NCBI GenBank assembly: GCA_944990035.1
Contig: CALYLX010000005.1
Location: 47,666 to 111,665 of the forward strand
Reading direction: 5' to 3'
Source of the DNA: Clitopilus passeckerianus
Lineage: Eukaryota; Basidiomycota; Agaricomycetes; Agaricales; Entolomataceae
DNA length: 64,000 nucleotides
The position numbers were made by a program, and so were the translations under genes. Below the pieces are notes generated by a model. The model saw only the letters and a list, made by a program, of their open reading frames with translations. It was not told the origin of the DNA and ran no database searches. Positions within the stretch are counted from its first letter, which is position 1. Each line of letters starts with the position of its first letter. Shown piece by piece: positions 44,008 through 55,984 of the stretch.

Positions 44008-44180
44008 ATTATCCTTGGTCACTTGTTGTCTTTTTGTTGCTATGACATGCTTGTATGCTCTGGTACCCATGCATAATCTTTCCATGACGCATATTTCCAC
44101 AAAAATAAACCTGATTTCTTACGGCCTCAAATTGAAGACACAATTAGGAGCGGGCTATGTATTATGAAATCCACTTTGTA

Positions 44181-46624
44181 TTACCAGTATTCTGGATGTC
44201 TGTAAGATATTATGACGTCTTTATCCCGTTTCTTGCGTTCTGCCTCCCATTTGGCGACCCATTTCGCCATTTTGTTCCTTGAATTCTCACTCCCAACATT
44301 GACCGTGGCAATCATCTTAACCCAGTTGAAAGACATGGCAAAGCACGTCAACTCGAAGAAAGAAGAATGTTCGGAATAAGGGACAGGGAACAACTGCAAG
44401 CGAGACGTTGACTGCCGACTAGGGCGAAGGTTGGCACATGTAAAATCTCGGTAAGGTCGAGAGATGACTTGTGAGATGGATGGCGTCAGGTCTTGACCCG
44501 CTGAAGGTGTAAAACTGTAGTACTCGTGAGCAGGCACGTGCCCATGTTTGGCGCCAACCACTCACGTCCAACCAGTTGGCCTGAAACCAATTACTTTGCT
44601 GAAAGTTCCCTTGAACCGCTCCAAATAAATCTTGATCTTGTCTGACGTGATCATCCCTAGTGGCAGAAGATGGACTTGTGCTTCGAGTGGCTTTGAGGTT
44701 AGCAAGTCATCTAGTTCCTTGTCTGCCTGGCATCGCAAGATTGCGGCTTTTCGGTTGTCGCAATATACTTTGCTACCTAGAGCATGGGCAATTGCTACAG
44801 TTGTATTCAGCACAAGTTTCCTTTCACGAAGTTGAACCGCAAACCCTTTACTATTCGTTCCTTGCCTATTGAATAGGTCCTGCAGATCCGATAAGGAACC
44901 ATCGGCGAGGAAAGATGAAAGGGACGCACCCCACAACGAAAAGCAGTTTATCGTTCCTCTCTGGTTTGTTAGGAGAGGAGACGACGGACTTCATATAAGA
45001 AGCAAGAGATGCCGTCTTCTCTTCACCGATAGACTCTCCAGAGATCAAACGCTTTGCCAATTCGGCGCAGGCTGAGATCACCAATGGCTGAGGAGGAAAG
45101 GTATACTACATGCGATAGAGTTAGCCTCCACAGCAGAAATACAGAAACAATTCAAGCATGCCTTTGGATCAAGATACGTCGTATCGAGATAAACATGGTC
45201 AATTTTCTTCCCTTTCACCGAAGGGTGTAAGACATGCTGGGGAGAAGCCCTGAAGTCACCGCAGTGCAAGTACCGAAATATTTTCGGTGAGCCAACGAAT
45301 GGCGATTTGAACGTGCTATCTCCTGCATTTACAGTTTGTTTCCCCTCAAAGAAAAACAATGAAGAACCAGGACAATGGTTGGCTTCTATCAGGGTGACGG
45401 TAACCCCTCCAGTGTTGGGTATTACGGTGGGGATGTCCCAGGGGAGTGAGTGTACCCATTTTCGATCAACCCCAAGCATGTGGATAATCAGGTTGGCAGT
45501 CCCTTCGGAGCAGTAGATCGGACCACTCTTCCAGTTTGATGCAAGGTTGGTGTAATGGTCTGAGTGCGCATGCCTGTAGCATGAGGGTTAGTAAAATTAT
45601 GATAAATGAGCCAGGATGAAGGTACGAACGTTAGGAAGTACGCAGTGATATCAGGTATAGTTCCGTAGCGGAATGCATCGACGGCAATTGGCATGCCCTG
45701 TAGGACTTTGTAGAAAGGCGCTTTTCTTCTCCCGTTGGTCTTGTTGGGTCGGAAAGTAGGATCTTCGGCATTTGTTGCCTCCTTCCATGCCTGATTTTCT
45801 TTATGGGAGGACATGAGGACTGAGAAAGCATTACTGCCTTTCTTCTCTGGGCCAGCCTTGCCGTCACAGCTAAGTAGTGGCTGTGGCCCGTAGGAGGATA
45901 ATGGGCGAAGTGGTTTTTTGTCTTCGGCGTCAAGGTCCATAGCTAAAGAATCGGTAGAACAATCTGGATCGCCTAGGGGTGGCATAGTGAGAAGTTCATG
46001 TGATATCTCTTCCACTTCGTCGTCTTCGTCCTGTTGAAGGGGGTCGAAGGGTATTTCATCATCGCCTGTGCCCCAGTCGTCTTCCATGGACTCGTTTGGC
46101 GGTTGAAGAAAGCCCTCGTTTTCTTTCTTGACATCCTCAGAGCGAATTGTGGATGTTTCTGCTCTTTCAAGTTGTTCATTAAGAGATGGTATTTCTGGAT
46201 CGCTCCTGATGGAAGTAGGTGGCCCCTTCGCAATGGGTTTGGTTGCAGGATCCAATGGTTTTCTGAGGAGTAGAGTAGGCATCCCAAATGGTAAAGGCCG
46301 CGAAGTGGAAGCAGTAGGTTCTGACTTGACGAGGGAGACAGCAATAGCCTCATGCTTCACCTTGGCCGTCTGTTGAATTGTCTGAACAAATTCGACCTCG
46401 TCTGAACCTGAACTCGTTCTAGGTTTCTTTCGACTCCTGAGAGCTCCCTCATCTTCAAAACTGGTTTCAGAGTCAGAATCGTCGATGACTATGATGTCTT
46501 GAGGTGCCCATGATTTGGGTTGCTTCCGTGAGGTTTGGTTGACAGTCTTGGATGTCGAGGTAACTGATGGTTTTCGAAAGAAATCATGCAAAGTAACGGT
46601 TGATTGACTCTTCTGCTTCTTCAT
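44181..46624 (-). CDS. PSO2: DNA interstrand cross-link repair nuclease PSO2/SNM1
   Basis: Six exons (46624-45630, 45573-45162, 45105-44930, 44879-44845, 44794-44566, 44514-44181) give 726 residues. The N-terminal 300 residues are disordered and acidic. The metallo-beta-lactamase domain has AYFLTHAHSDHYTNL (metal motif HxHxDH at residues 333-338), NHCPGSSLFFF, LHCGDFRAS and VYLDTTYLDP. The beta-CASP region follows (GTYSIGKERIVK, HALGSKVYCDNRKAAILRC, GFRPTGWT) and it ends VPYSEHSSFFELTCF. Pso2 is a 5' exonuclease that processes cross-linked DNA ends in the nucleus. The start is placed at the first in-frame ATG; TVTLHDFF near it resembles a degenerate PCNA-binding motif. Intron 2 (45106-45161) begins GCATGC; no GT donor fits the frame. 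Confidence 0.9.
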
Positions 46625-46844
46625 GGCAGTAGAGGTCCAAGATGCTTGTCTTTTGTGTTCCGTGTGAGTGCCGTGGGAGCGTTGCGGAGGACCGAGTCTA
46701 GCCTCCTGTTGGTGTTCTCCCGGCAAGATGATATGACTTGGATCCGTCCCATGGCCTAATCTACCTCTCGTATGGCGCTCAGTTTACTTAAATGACTCGA
46801 TTATCGATGAGATTACCTTCGTAACTCTGTCTCCTTCTACTGCA

Positions 46845-48767
46845 ATGGCCACCGTAGAAACAGCTATTCTACACCGTACTCCTTGGAAGCCACCTGTGGC
46901 CACTAGTGCTGAGGGCATCTACATCACTCTCACAGATGGAAGAAAGGTCCTCGATGCCGTTGGAGGTGCTGCTGTCTCGTGCCTTGGAAATAGCCATCCC
47001 AAAGTCATCCAGGCTCTCAAAGACCAGGTCGACAAGGTCTCGTGTATGTGGTACTGAACAAGCTCTTTGGCGTGGTTCCTCAATGTGATCTTCTAGATGT
47101 ATACAACATGCAGCTTTCAAACGAGCCTGCAGAGAAATTGGCAAAGAAGCTGGTTGCAACCAGCGATGGTGCCTTCGAAGCGTGCGGATTTGCTTCGGGA
47201 GGCAAGCAACTTCCTTTGTCGCTTCCTTTTTGCATGCACTAACGACAATGGCAGGCTCTGAAGCTATGGAAAGTGTAATCAAGCTAGCTATCCAATACTA
47301 CGGAGAGATCGGACAACCCAAACGTACGAACTTCATTGGTCGCCAGCTTTCTTTCCATGGGAACACGCTGTCTACGCTGTCTCTGGCATATCACCCGACC
47401 AGGCGTGCACCTTATATCCACCAGCTGAACACTAGCAGCTTCCATCATGTTTCTCCCGCATATGCAGCCAGGTTCAAGAAACACGAAGAAACTGAGGAGC
47501 AATACGTTGAGCGGTTGAGGAAGGAACTCGAGGACAAATTCATTGAGCTGGGACCTGATACCGTCATAGGATGTAAGACTTCGGATACAGCTTTATTTCC
47601 GCTCAGGCCTTCTGATCTATTCTAGTCGTCGCAGAAACTGTTGTCGGCGCGACGACCGGTGCCGTACCACCACCAAAAGGGTACTTCAAAGGTCCGTTTT
47701 CTGAGCGTACCAATCATTATTGCAGACTGATGATAGTTTTCATGAAGCAATGAAATCTGTTTGCGAAAAATACGGGGCTCTCTTCATCTTGGATGAGGTA
47801 TGTGCTGCGCATAGCTGCCCTGAAAATTACTCATGCTATTCCCAAGGTCATGAGCGGAATGGGACGTGAGTAAAGTAGTGACAAGACCTGAATAGCCCAA
47901 GTTTATCTTCCACAATGAGGCATGGGAACTCTCCACGCATGGCAATCATTCGGTGACGGCGCTTCTGTAAGCTCTTTCTCCATGACTAGGAATACTTGGG
48001 TCACTCATTCGCTATCATATTCTTAGCCAGACATTCAGGCCGTCGCCAAGGGCCTCGGAGGAGGGTCAGTCGCGATCATTTCCCTGGAGGTTTCGATTGA
48101 TTCCTGATGTTCTTGATACAGGTATGCGACCATTGGTGCTATCCTGATGTCCAAACGCGTCGTGGATGGTCTTCGGGGAGGTTCCGGCTTCTGGAAGCAT
48201 GGCCATACTTACCAAGTAAGATGCTTTCGTTGCCAGTACTGCACGCACCAAGCTGACCCTTTCGAAAGTGCCATCCAACCTCGTGTGCAGCGGCGCTCGC
48301 TGTCCAAGAAGTGATCGAGGAAGAGAACCTGCTCGAGAACGTTCGCACTCAAGGCGCCTACCTAGGTATGGTGGTTAATCCTAGCCTTCGAGCGCCGAAC
48401 CCTCATATCTTAAACAGCAAAGCTACTGCGAGAAGGTTTGCAAGGCCCCAATTCGTTGGCTGCACCCATTACCTTTAACATCCGGGGCGGTGGTGGATTC
48501 TGGGGTATCGAGTTTGATACCGACAACAACACCAACTACGATTTCAAAGGCGAAGGCTTTGCGATGCTGGTCCAAGCTCAGGCTCTGAAGAACAACCTCG
48601 TGATCATGGGTTTCACCGGTGGTTCAAATGTTGAAGGCACAAAAGGCAGTCATTGTCTTCTTGCCCCTGCCTACAACATAACAAAGGAAGAGATTGAGAC
48701 GATTGCCTCGAAATTCATTCAAAGCGTAGAGGACGTACTAAAGGCCCATTCTGTACCAACGAACTAG
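46845..48767 (+). CDS. Class III PLP-dependent aminotransferase
   Basis: Eleven exons join to 460 residues: 46845-47043, 47097-47201, 47255-47572, 47626-47691, 47748-47797, 47847-47865, 47920-47966, 48027-48064, 48122-48215, 48269-48365, 48418-48767. Typical segments are GRKVLDAVGGAAVSCLGNSH, SGGSEAMESVIKLAIQYYGE, FIGRQLSFHGNTLSTLSLAY, the cofactor-aspartate motif FILDEVMSGMGRMGTLHAWQ and the PLP-lysine motif AVAKGLGGGYAT (Lys276). This subgroup is a widespread fungal relative of ornithine, GABA and omega-amino-acid aminotransferases; the amino donor cannot be assigned. Intron 2 (47202-47254) starts GCAAGC. Divergent from PSO2, with about 220 bp between the starts. Confidence 0.85.
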
Positions 48768-48871
48768 TTGTAAACTAGAATTCAATTTTTCATTTTAGCG
48801 CGGGTAAAATGTCTTTACTTGGATTGAGTCAGTGCGCACCGTGCACCGACCGTGCCGCGCCACCTGAGGCT

Positions 48872-48879
48872 TATATAAG
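48872..48879 (+). promoter_or_regulatory. TATA box upstream of the HECT ligase gene
   Basis: TATATAAG at about 118 bp before the ATG at 48997, in a GC-richer context. Assigned by position and consensus only. Confidence 0.4.
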
Positions 48880-48996
48880 GCCAGGGATTGTGTTCGGCTA
48901 GGTACTACTCTTCCGGAACCCTAGAACAGGCTAGACGTCTGTTGTCCTTTTTTCTGCTTTCAAAGCCCAGGATCGATGGCTGGAGGCATGAACTAA

Positions 48997-51900
48997 ATGG
49001 AATTTACACCAGTTCAACATCCAGAAGCCACCACCAGTGACACAGCATCCCAATCCACAGCTACACGATTGCAAGTAGACCAACACTCATCATCTTCCTC
49101 GACACACCACTTGCAACCCAAACAACTCCGTTCCAGCGCACGAGTAAAAGCAGCCAAACAGAAGTCTAAAGAGAATCTCCGGGGAAAAGGGAAGGAGCGT
49201 GATTTGGCGCACTCGTCATCAGAGGCACCCCTCTCCGATAGCGCTACGCAGCGTACCACCCGCTCTGGCGCGAAGGCTAAACGCATTGACGAAGATCTGA
49301 AGGATAATACCAACAACACGGAAGAACTTGCTGTGAGCGGCAGCAAACGGTGAGACGATACATTTTTGCCTTTGTCGCTTCTTTTGTGCTGACCCTATGC
49401 CACCGACTACTAGAACTCGTCGAACTACAACCACCTCATCTCTGAAGATTACCGAACCAGTCAAAGATCTCAAGGGAAAGAAGCGTGCTGCTCCCGAAAC
49501 GCTATCTGACGTAGAAGATTCCCCCGAATCATCGAGCAAACGAGCAAGGAAGGGCTATTCATTGAGAACTCAAACCCAATCATCCAAATCCACTATGCCG
49601 CGCAAATCAAGGTGAGATTTGTCATTCAAGAAGTATTGCTATTACAATTTCATTTACTAAGCTGGGATTAAATAGGAATACATCTTCCAAAGAGAAGTCG
49701 TCTCCACTGAAAGCAAAGATGGCAGGGTCGTCTCGCCTACAAGATCAAGACGTTGAGATGTTAGATGCCTCTTACCATCTCAGTGAATCCGATGTAGAGG
49801 AACATCTCTCAGACAACGAACTTCCCGATTTGCCTAAAGACCTCGAAAACTCAAAAGAGGACGAGGGCTGCAGTCAAGACGAAGACGATGATGAAGGCGA
49901 AAGGCAAGAAGACACCGGAATGGCGTCCAGCGACGGGCCTCCAATTCCACCCTCCATTGACGAGGCCACAGCACTCGGCATCTTTGGGGACTTCCGCCAA
50001 TTTGGGTCTTACATGATGTCACTGTCGTCTCGTCTCAAGACTATGCTGAATAACATCAAGGCTACCGCAGATCCCACCACTCGGCTTCTGACTCTGCAGG
50101 AGCTGAGCGAGCTGTTGAGTATCAGCACAGAGGATACGCTCGCCGGGTCTTTCCAAGTAGAGGCCTTCGTGCGCGAGCTTGTGAGGATTCTCGGTGGCCG
50201 TGGTGCTGAAGAAGATGAAGACGATGAAGGAGACGATGATATGGTTGCCCAGGATGAAGACAGTGCCTTAGCTGCCGCGCTGGCAATGAGTACTGGCGGC
50301 ATGTACCAGGGAGATGAGAATCCTGAAGCTCAAGTGTTGGCTTGCCGATGCCTAGCCAACCTAATGGAGGCTCTTCCGGGCGTTGCGCATACCATTGTTT
50401 ATCATGGAGCCATCCCTGTCCTGTGCAGCAAGCTCATCGAAATATCCTATATTGATCTTGCTGAACAAACACTGAGCGTAGGTCCATTCTCAATATGACG
50501 GAAAATAGTTCTGGTTGCTCACATCACCTCTAGACCCTTGAGAAGATTTCAGAAGAATTCCCTAGCTCCATTGTCCGAGAAGGTGGATTGGCTGCTCTCC
50601 TCAATTACCTTGACTTCTTCTCCATCGCTGTCCAGCGAGTTGCACTGCAAGCAGCCTCAAACTGCTGTCGCAATATCCTCCCCGAATATTCTGCCATGAT
50701 CCATGGTGCCTGGCCCATAATACGCAATTGCCTCTCATATGCCGACCAGCGCCTTGTCGAGTTCGCTTGCCTTTGTGTCATCCGCGTGGTTGATTCGTAC
50801 TACCGTAACTCTGTGGAAAACCTTGAAGCCCTTGTCGACACGGAGCTCATTCATGCGGTCCTTCAACTTCTCTTACCTGCAGGTGGTTCTCCTCTGATTG
50901 CCCCAAGCACGTACACATCCCTTCTCCGCGCAATGGCAGTGTCTGCTAAAGCGAGCCCCAAGATAACAGTCGCCTTACTTGAGGCCAATATCGTGGATAC
51001 ATTGTACCAGATTCTTACTGGCGTGCTCCCTTCCGCTGTCGACAATCACCAAGAACAAGGTAGCGCAGCCGGAGGACAAGGTCTTGGGGGTGGCCTCGCT
51101 GACATGACAATCATGGAAAACTTGGCCCATCGTCCCAAGGAGCAAATTGAAGAAGCTCTTACTCTCATCTCAGAGCTCTTACCACCTTTGCCGAGAGGTT
51201 CGTAGTATATATATGATCTGAGAAGTGTCTAAACTTATGCTTGTCTAATAGATGGTGTCTTTGACCATAGGAGTTACACCGAGAAATCGCTGGTCCGCAT
51301 GGTAAAGGCCAAAGCCAAAGCCGATCGAGCTGCTGCACGCCAAGCAGTGGCGCCTCAAGCCTTAGCCATACCCGCTTCAGCTGCTCCCCCAAGCGAGGCT
51401 CCATCACCTGAACCCATGGCGGATTCTCAGCAACCAGATGCTGCCTATGACACTCCTGCACCAACGCCTTCAGCGTCAAAGGAGGTCACCCTCGACCGAA
51501 CTGAGCTTTTACGTTCGAAGACCGAGGTAGTTGGCCGCTTCATGCAGCTGATGGTGCCAATTCTAATTGACGTCTATGCTGCGAGCGTCATCACGCCAGT
51601 TAGAACTAAAACGTTGAACGGGTTGATGAAGGCGGTCAGCTTCTTGGACCCCGAAGGACTCAAGGAAGTCTTGAGCGTATGTACTCGGCCTATATTTTTG
51701 GCAGTGGACTTAGCTAACGATGCATTAGTATGTTCCTATCGCAAGTTTTGCATCATCTATCCTGTCCTCCAGGGACCATCCCAACCTGGTCATTGGTGCC
51801 TTGCAACTGGTAGACCTGCTTTTGACAAAAGTTCCACATCTTTACAAACCTGCATTCCGCAAAGAAGGTGTCTTCCATGAGATAGAACTGCTCGCCCAGA

Positions 51901-54900
51901 GACAGGTCACACCCACAAAGCCCAAAGATAAGGAAGTCCAGGACCCTCAAGCACTAGAATCTGGAAACATACCGGTTCCATCCCACCCAAGCCCAGGTTA
52001 CAAGAAGGGGTCATCGGTTCTTGAGCCAGAAGATGCAATTACTCTCCGTGCTCGAGTCATCCAGTTCAAATTCCTGTCCAACGATACCGAAGAAGAACAA
52101 GGCAACGCCTTCGAGCTACTCCGTCGATTAGTCGAGCAAATGTCGTCTTCAGAAGAGGCAATAATTACTGAGGCATTGAGACAGCTTGCAGAGCTGTTTG
52201 CCTCGCCCTATACATCCGTCTCGAGCTTCGAGCTTCTTCAGAGTGGCGTCATTGACAGCTTGCTGCAACTTGCAACAGAGACAGATCATCCGAGTATGTT
52301 ACTCAAATTTCCCATTCTACTATTGATAGATTGACGTCTTATTTGCATAGTTGATATCGGGACGCGGAAATCTCTGCTAATGGATGCCTTTGTTGCTCGG
52401 GATTCGAAAGGCCTGACTACGTCTCAGACCCCGTTCGCAACCCTAGTGAAGAAACTTCAAGAAAGCCTAACCCGGATGGAATCTTTCGAAGTCACAACCA
52501 TTGCTCACGGAATAGATGGTAGGTTTACTCCACACGTACATCGAATATTAGTTCTGAAGATATTTTAGATTCGAAGCGAAGCTCACCTTCACTACTTGCC
52601 CGCCAACTTCGCCTCCGTTTGGTGGCGGATGAAGACTCTGACATTCCACGCAATCTACACAACATCGTTGTTTCCATACATGCCATCGCGACCTTCCAGG
52701 CTCTCCATGATTATCTGCGACCTCGAGTTGCAGGTCTGCTTCAGGGCGGTTCGAGATTACAAGGGATGTTGGCGGCTTTGGCGGCCTCCGGATTCACAGG
52801 AACTCCTCGCATTGCAGGTTCATCTGAGACCCCAAGCAGCTCTTCAGCATCTCGGGGGCAGGCTACAATGAGCGAAAACAGTGCTGGAGCAGGCTCAAAC
52901 TCTACCGTCACCCGTCGACGTAGCCAGAGATTGAAAGCAAAGAGTGGCGCGGACGGAGAAACTTCGGAACCTGGTCCCTCCACCTCACAGACAGAGACAC
53001 CAGTAAACCAACCCCTGCAACCCGTCCCGGATAACCTACCTACAACGGAGACGGCACCCAGTGACACAGTAGTCGACTCTGAGTTAGCTGCTGAGTTTAC
53101 TGATGAGGAGGATCTCGATGCAGAAGTGTTTGATGAAGATGAGGTTGACCCCGACCAGTCTGTCACTGAAAAGACCGTAACGTTATCTGTGGCAGAAGGC
53201 AAGTTTCTTCCCATCAACGAGTAGCCTTTCCTCTGACTATATTTCCTTACAGACGGCTCCAAGGTTGAAGCGCAAACACCAGATGGCACCAGAGTTGCAA
53301 CGCCAAATTCAGCAGCGAAGGAGGCTGGCACCAGTATTTCTTCGGGACCGAGGGCAGCACTGTCAGCCAAAGCGTCTTATGCAGCAGCTCTCAAGGCAAA
53401 ACCTACTGATTGGCACTTGGAATTCTCAATGGAAGATCACGTCCTTCCGTTAGATTTGACCATCTACGGAGCAATCCATCAGCACGAAGGACGAAAGAAG
53501 ACCTCGTCTTCCCCCAGCATGTTCTGGCAAGGGGTATACACCGTGAAATTTAAGAAGGTTCCGGGCCCCGCCAGTGATTGTAAGCATTGACTAAAGTCAT
53601 CTTCTGCTGTATGACTAACTTAGATCAGCTCGAGATGGGACTGAAGGAGGGACCAAGAATAGGTCCCCAAGCCCAAGCCTTTCGTCTCTTCCGGAAGCAT
53701 CTCCACATTCGAAGATACTGCGTTTGTTGAAGGCTTTGCATCAGCTCAATACGATTGAGTCGGAGCGGCCATCGTTCTCCAAAGATAAACGTAGCCTTGC
53801 TGAGACGGCCTTCATCAACAACAAGCTTACTGCCAAACTAACTCGCCAGTTGGAGGAGCCGATGATTGTTGCTAGGTATGCCACTATGACTCACGGAAAA
53901 AAAATTCGTCATCGCTAAACCACGTTCAGTTCTTGCCTCCCAGACTGGGCACTGGATCTTCCTCAGCATTTCCCTTTCGTATTCCCTTTCGCTACCCGTT
54001 ACAACTTCTTACAGTCCACATCGTTTGGCTATGCTCGCCTGATTCTACGGTGGCAGAGTCAGCAGTCACAATCTCGCTCTCAAGACAACTCTCGACGGGA
54101 TGACGGAATTGGATTTTTGGGCCGCCTTCAACGACAGAAAGTTAGGATCTCTCGCAAGCACCTGTTAGAATCCGCAGTCAAGGTGTTTGAACTCTACGGG
54201 TCATCTTCCTCCATCCTAGAGGTCGAATACTTCGAGGAGGTTGGTACTGGCCTGGGGCCGACTCTCGAATTCTATTCGTTGGTCTCGAAAGAGTTTGCCA
54301 GACGAGACTTGAAGATCTGGAGAGATACTGATTCGACACACCCCGGTCCCTATGTTGGGCATCCTTCTGGCCTGTATCCCGCACCCCTTGAATCCGACGA
54401 AAATGCGACTGATGGCAGCCAGTGAGTTCCAATGGATGAATCATGACCTCATCTGCTTAACCCCTTAATCAGGAAACGTACACATCTACTTCGAGTTGTT
54501 GGTCAATTTGTGGCCAAAGCCATGCTCGATTCTCGTATCATCGACCTCCACTTCAACAAGATATTCATGAAGCTTGTGCTTGGCGAAGATGTTCCTCTCA
54601 CTATCGACATGTTGAGGGTGCGGACGATCCGAACTGATAGACGTTGATTCTTACTGAACTCGGATATTGCAGCTTGTCGACTCCGAGCTTGCAAACTCAT
54701 TGTCGAAGGTTCAGAGTATGGCTACTCCCAAGGAACTTGTGAGCAAGGTTTGTGGCAAGCTTTCCCATCGGGTCTGGGTTAAAGTTAATTTGCATTTAGC
54801 CCTCATCAAAAACCGTCGATCCCAATTTCAGAGTTGAGGATATGGGTTTGGACTTCACAATCCCTGGTTACGATATCGAGCTTCGTGTGAGTTCACTGGC

Positions 54901-55599
54901 GTAGCACGTTCACACCCTACTCATAGTCCATTTGCAGCCTAGCGGCAAAGACATTGCTGTCACGTCCGAGAACGTAGATGAGTACATCAACGAGGTCCTG
55001 GATGCCATCCTCGGAAAAGGTGTACAGGCGCAGGTCCAGGCTTTCAAAGAAGGTTTTTCGAAAGTCTTCCCTATCAACGATCTTCAGGCGTTCTCTGCAG
55101 AAGAGTTGGCTATGTTATTCGGAAATTCTGATGAAGACTGGAGCCGAGAGAGTATGGGTCTCTTCGTACTCGCCCGACGATCCTGAAACTGACTCTCTCG
55201 CAGCACTCTCCGAGTCTCTGAAGGCTGATCACGGATTCAACATCGAAAGCCGTGCCATTCGCGACCTCGTCGATATCATCTCTAACTACGATGTCCAGAT
55301 GCGACGTGCGTTCCTGCAGTTCATTACTGGAAGTCCCAAGTTACCCATTGGCGGTGAGTAGCGTCATCTTATTTCCAACTTGTGGCTCATTCACTTTTTC
55401 AGGATTCCGGGGTTTGAACCCTCTTCTAACGGTTGTTCGCAAACCACATGAAGCACCCTTGACGGCAGATGACTACCTTCCAAGCGTTATGACCTGCGTC
55501 AATTACTTGAAGTTACCTGAGTATAGTTCAAAGGACGTAATGGGGGAGAAGTTGAGGACTGCCATCCAGGAAGGTGTAGGAAGTTTCCATCTTTCATAA
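48997..55599 (+). CDS. UFD4: HECT-type E3 ubiquitin ligase, UFD4/TRIP12 family
   Basis: Seventeen exons join to 1912 residues: 48997-49349, 49414-49611, 49676-50477, 50534-51197, 51252-51676, 51729-52293, 52351-52518, 52569-53198, 53253-53579, 53629-53875, 53930-54421, 54473-54617, 54673-54747, 54800-54886, 54938-55151, 55204-55353, 55403-55599. A basic/acidic disordered N-terminus precedes armadillo-type repeats ([55 protein letters not shown]). The K-box-like [12 protein letters not shown] and the HECT domain follow ([51 protein letters not shown]). The catalytic cysteine is Cys1879. Ufd4 marks ubiquitin-fusion and N-degron substrates for proteasomal degradation, working with Ubr1 in yeast. 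Intron 8 (53199-53252) begins GCAAGT. Confidence 0.92.
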
Positions 55600-55984
55600 T
55601 ACTGTATTCTTGTCCAGATTTTTTGTGCTTTCTCGCTTTTGTAGATCACGCATAATTTAAAGACAATTATTGAGACGTTTAAGACTATAAATTCCCCACG
55701 AGAAGTAGGATTTACAGTGGTCGTGTGGACAGTTGCGTTTTATTCCTGATGGCCCCGGGCCGCTAAGCTGGCCAGGCCAGACCCTCCTGAGTCCTGACAA
55801 ATCCGCTTTCTCAACGCCATTGATTTACCGTCAACGCCTGAAATTCGTTCGGTTCTTTCACGAACACACCTACAACAACCATATTACAAGAGCAACATAC
55901 ATAGCAATATCCAATTGACTCGCCGACGCGTAACAGTCTTGTAACTGGCCCGCCACTTTCTTAGGCCAACCAAAAAGAAGTACG
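55600..55984. other. Intergenic, no gene recognised
   Basis: 385 bp between two genes on the same strand; 3' region of the HECT ligase followed by upstream sequence of the decayed F-box-like gene. Confidence 0.5.

Noticed and set aside
46624..46726. Upstream extension of PSO2 to 46726
   Set aside because: The upstream frame is open but has only a TTG at that point and no ATG. The first in-frame ATG is at 46624.
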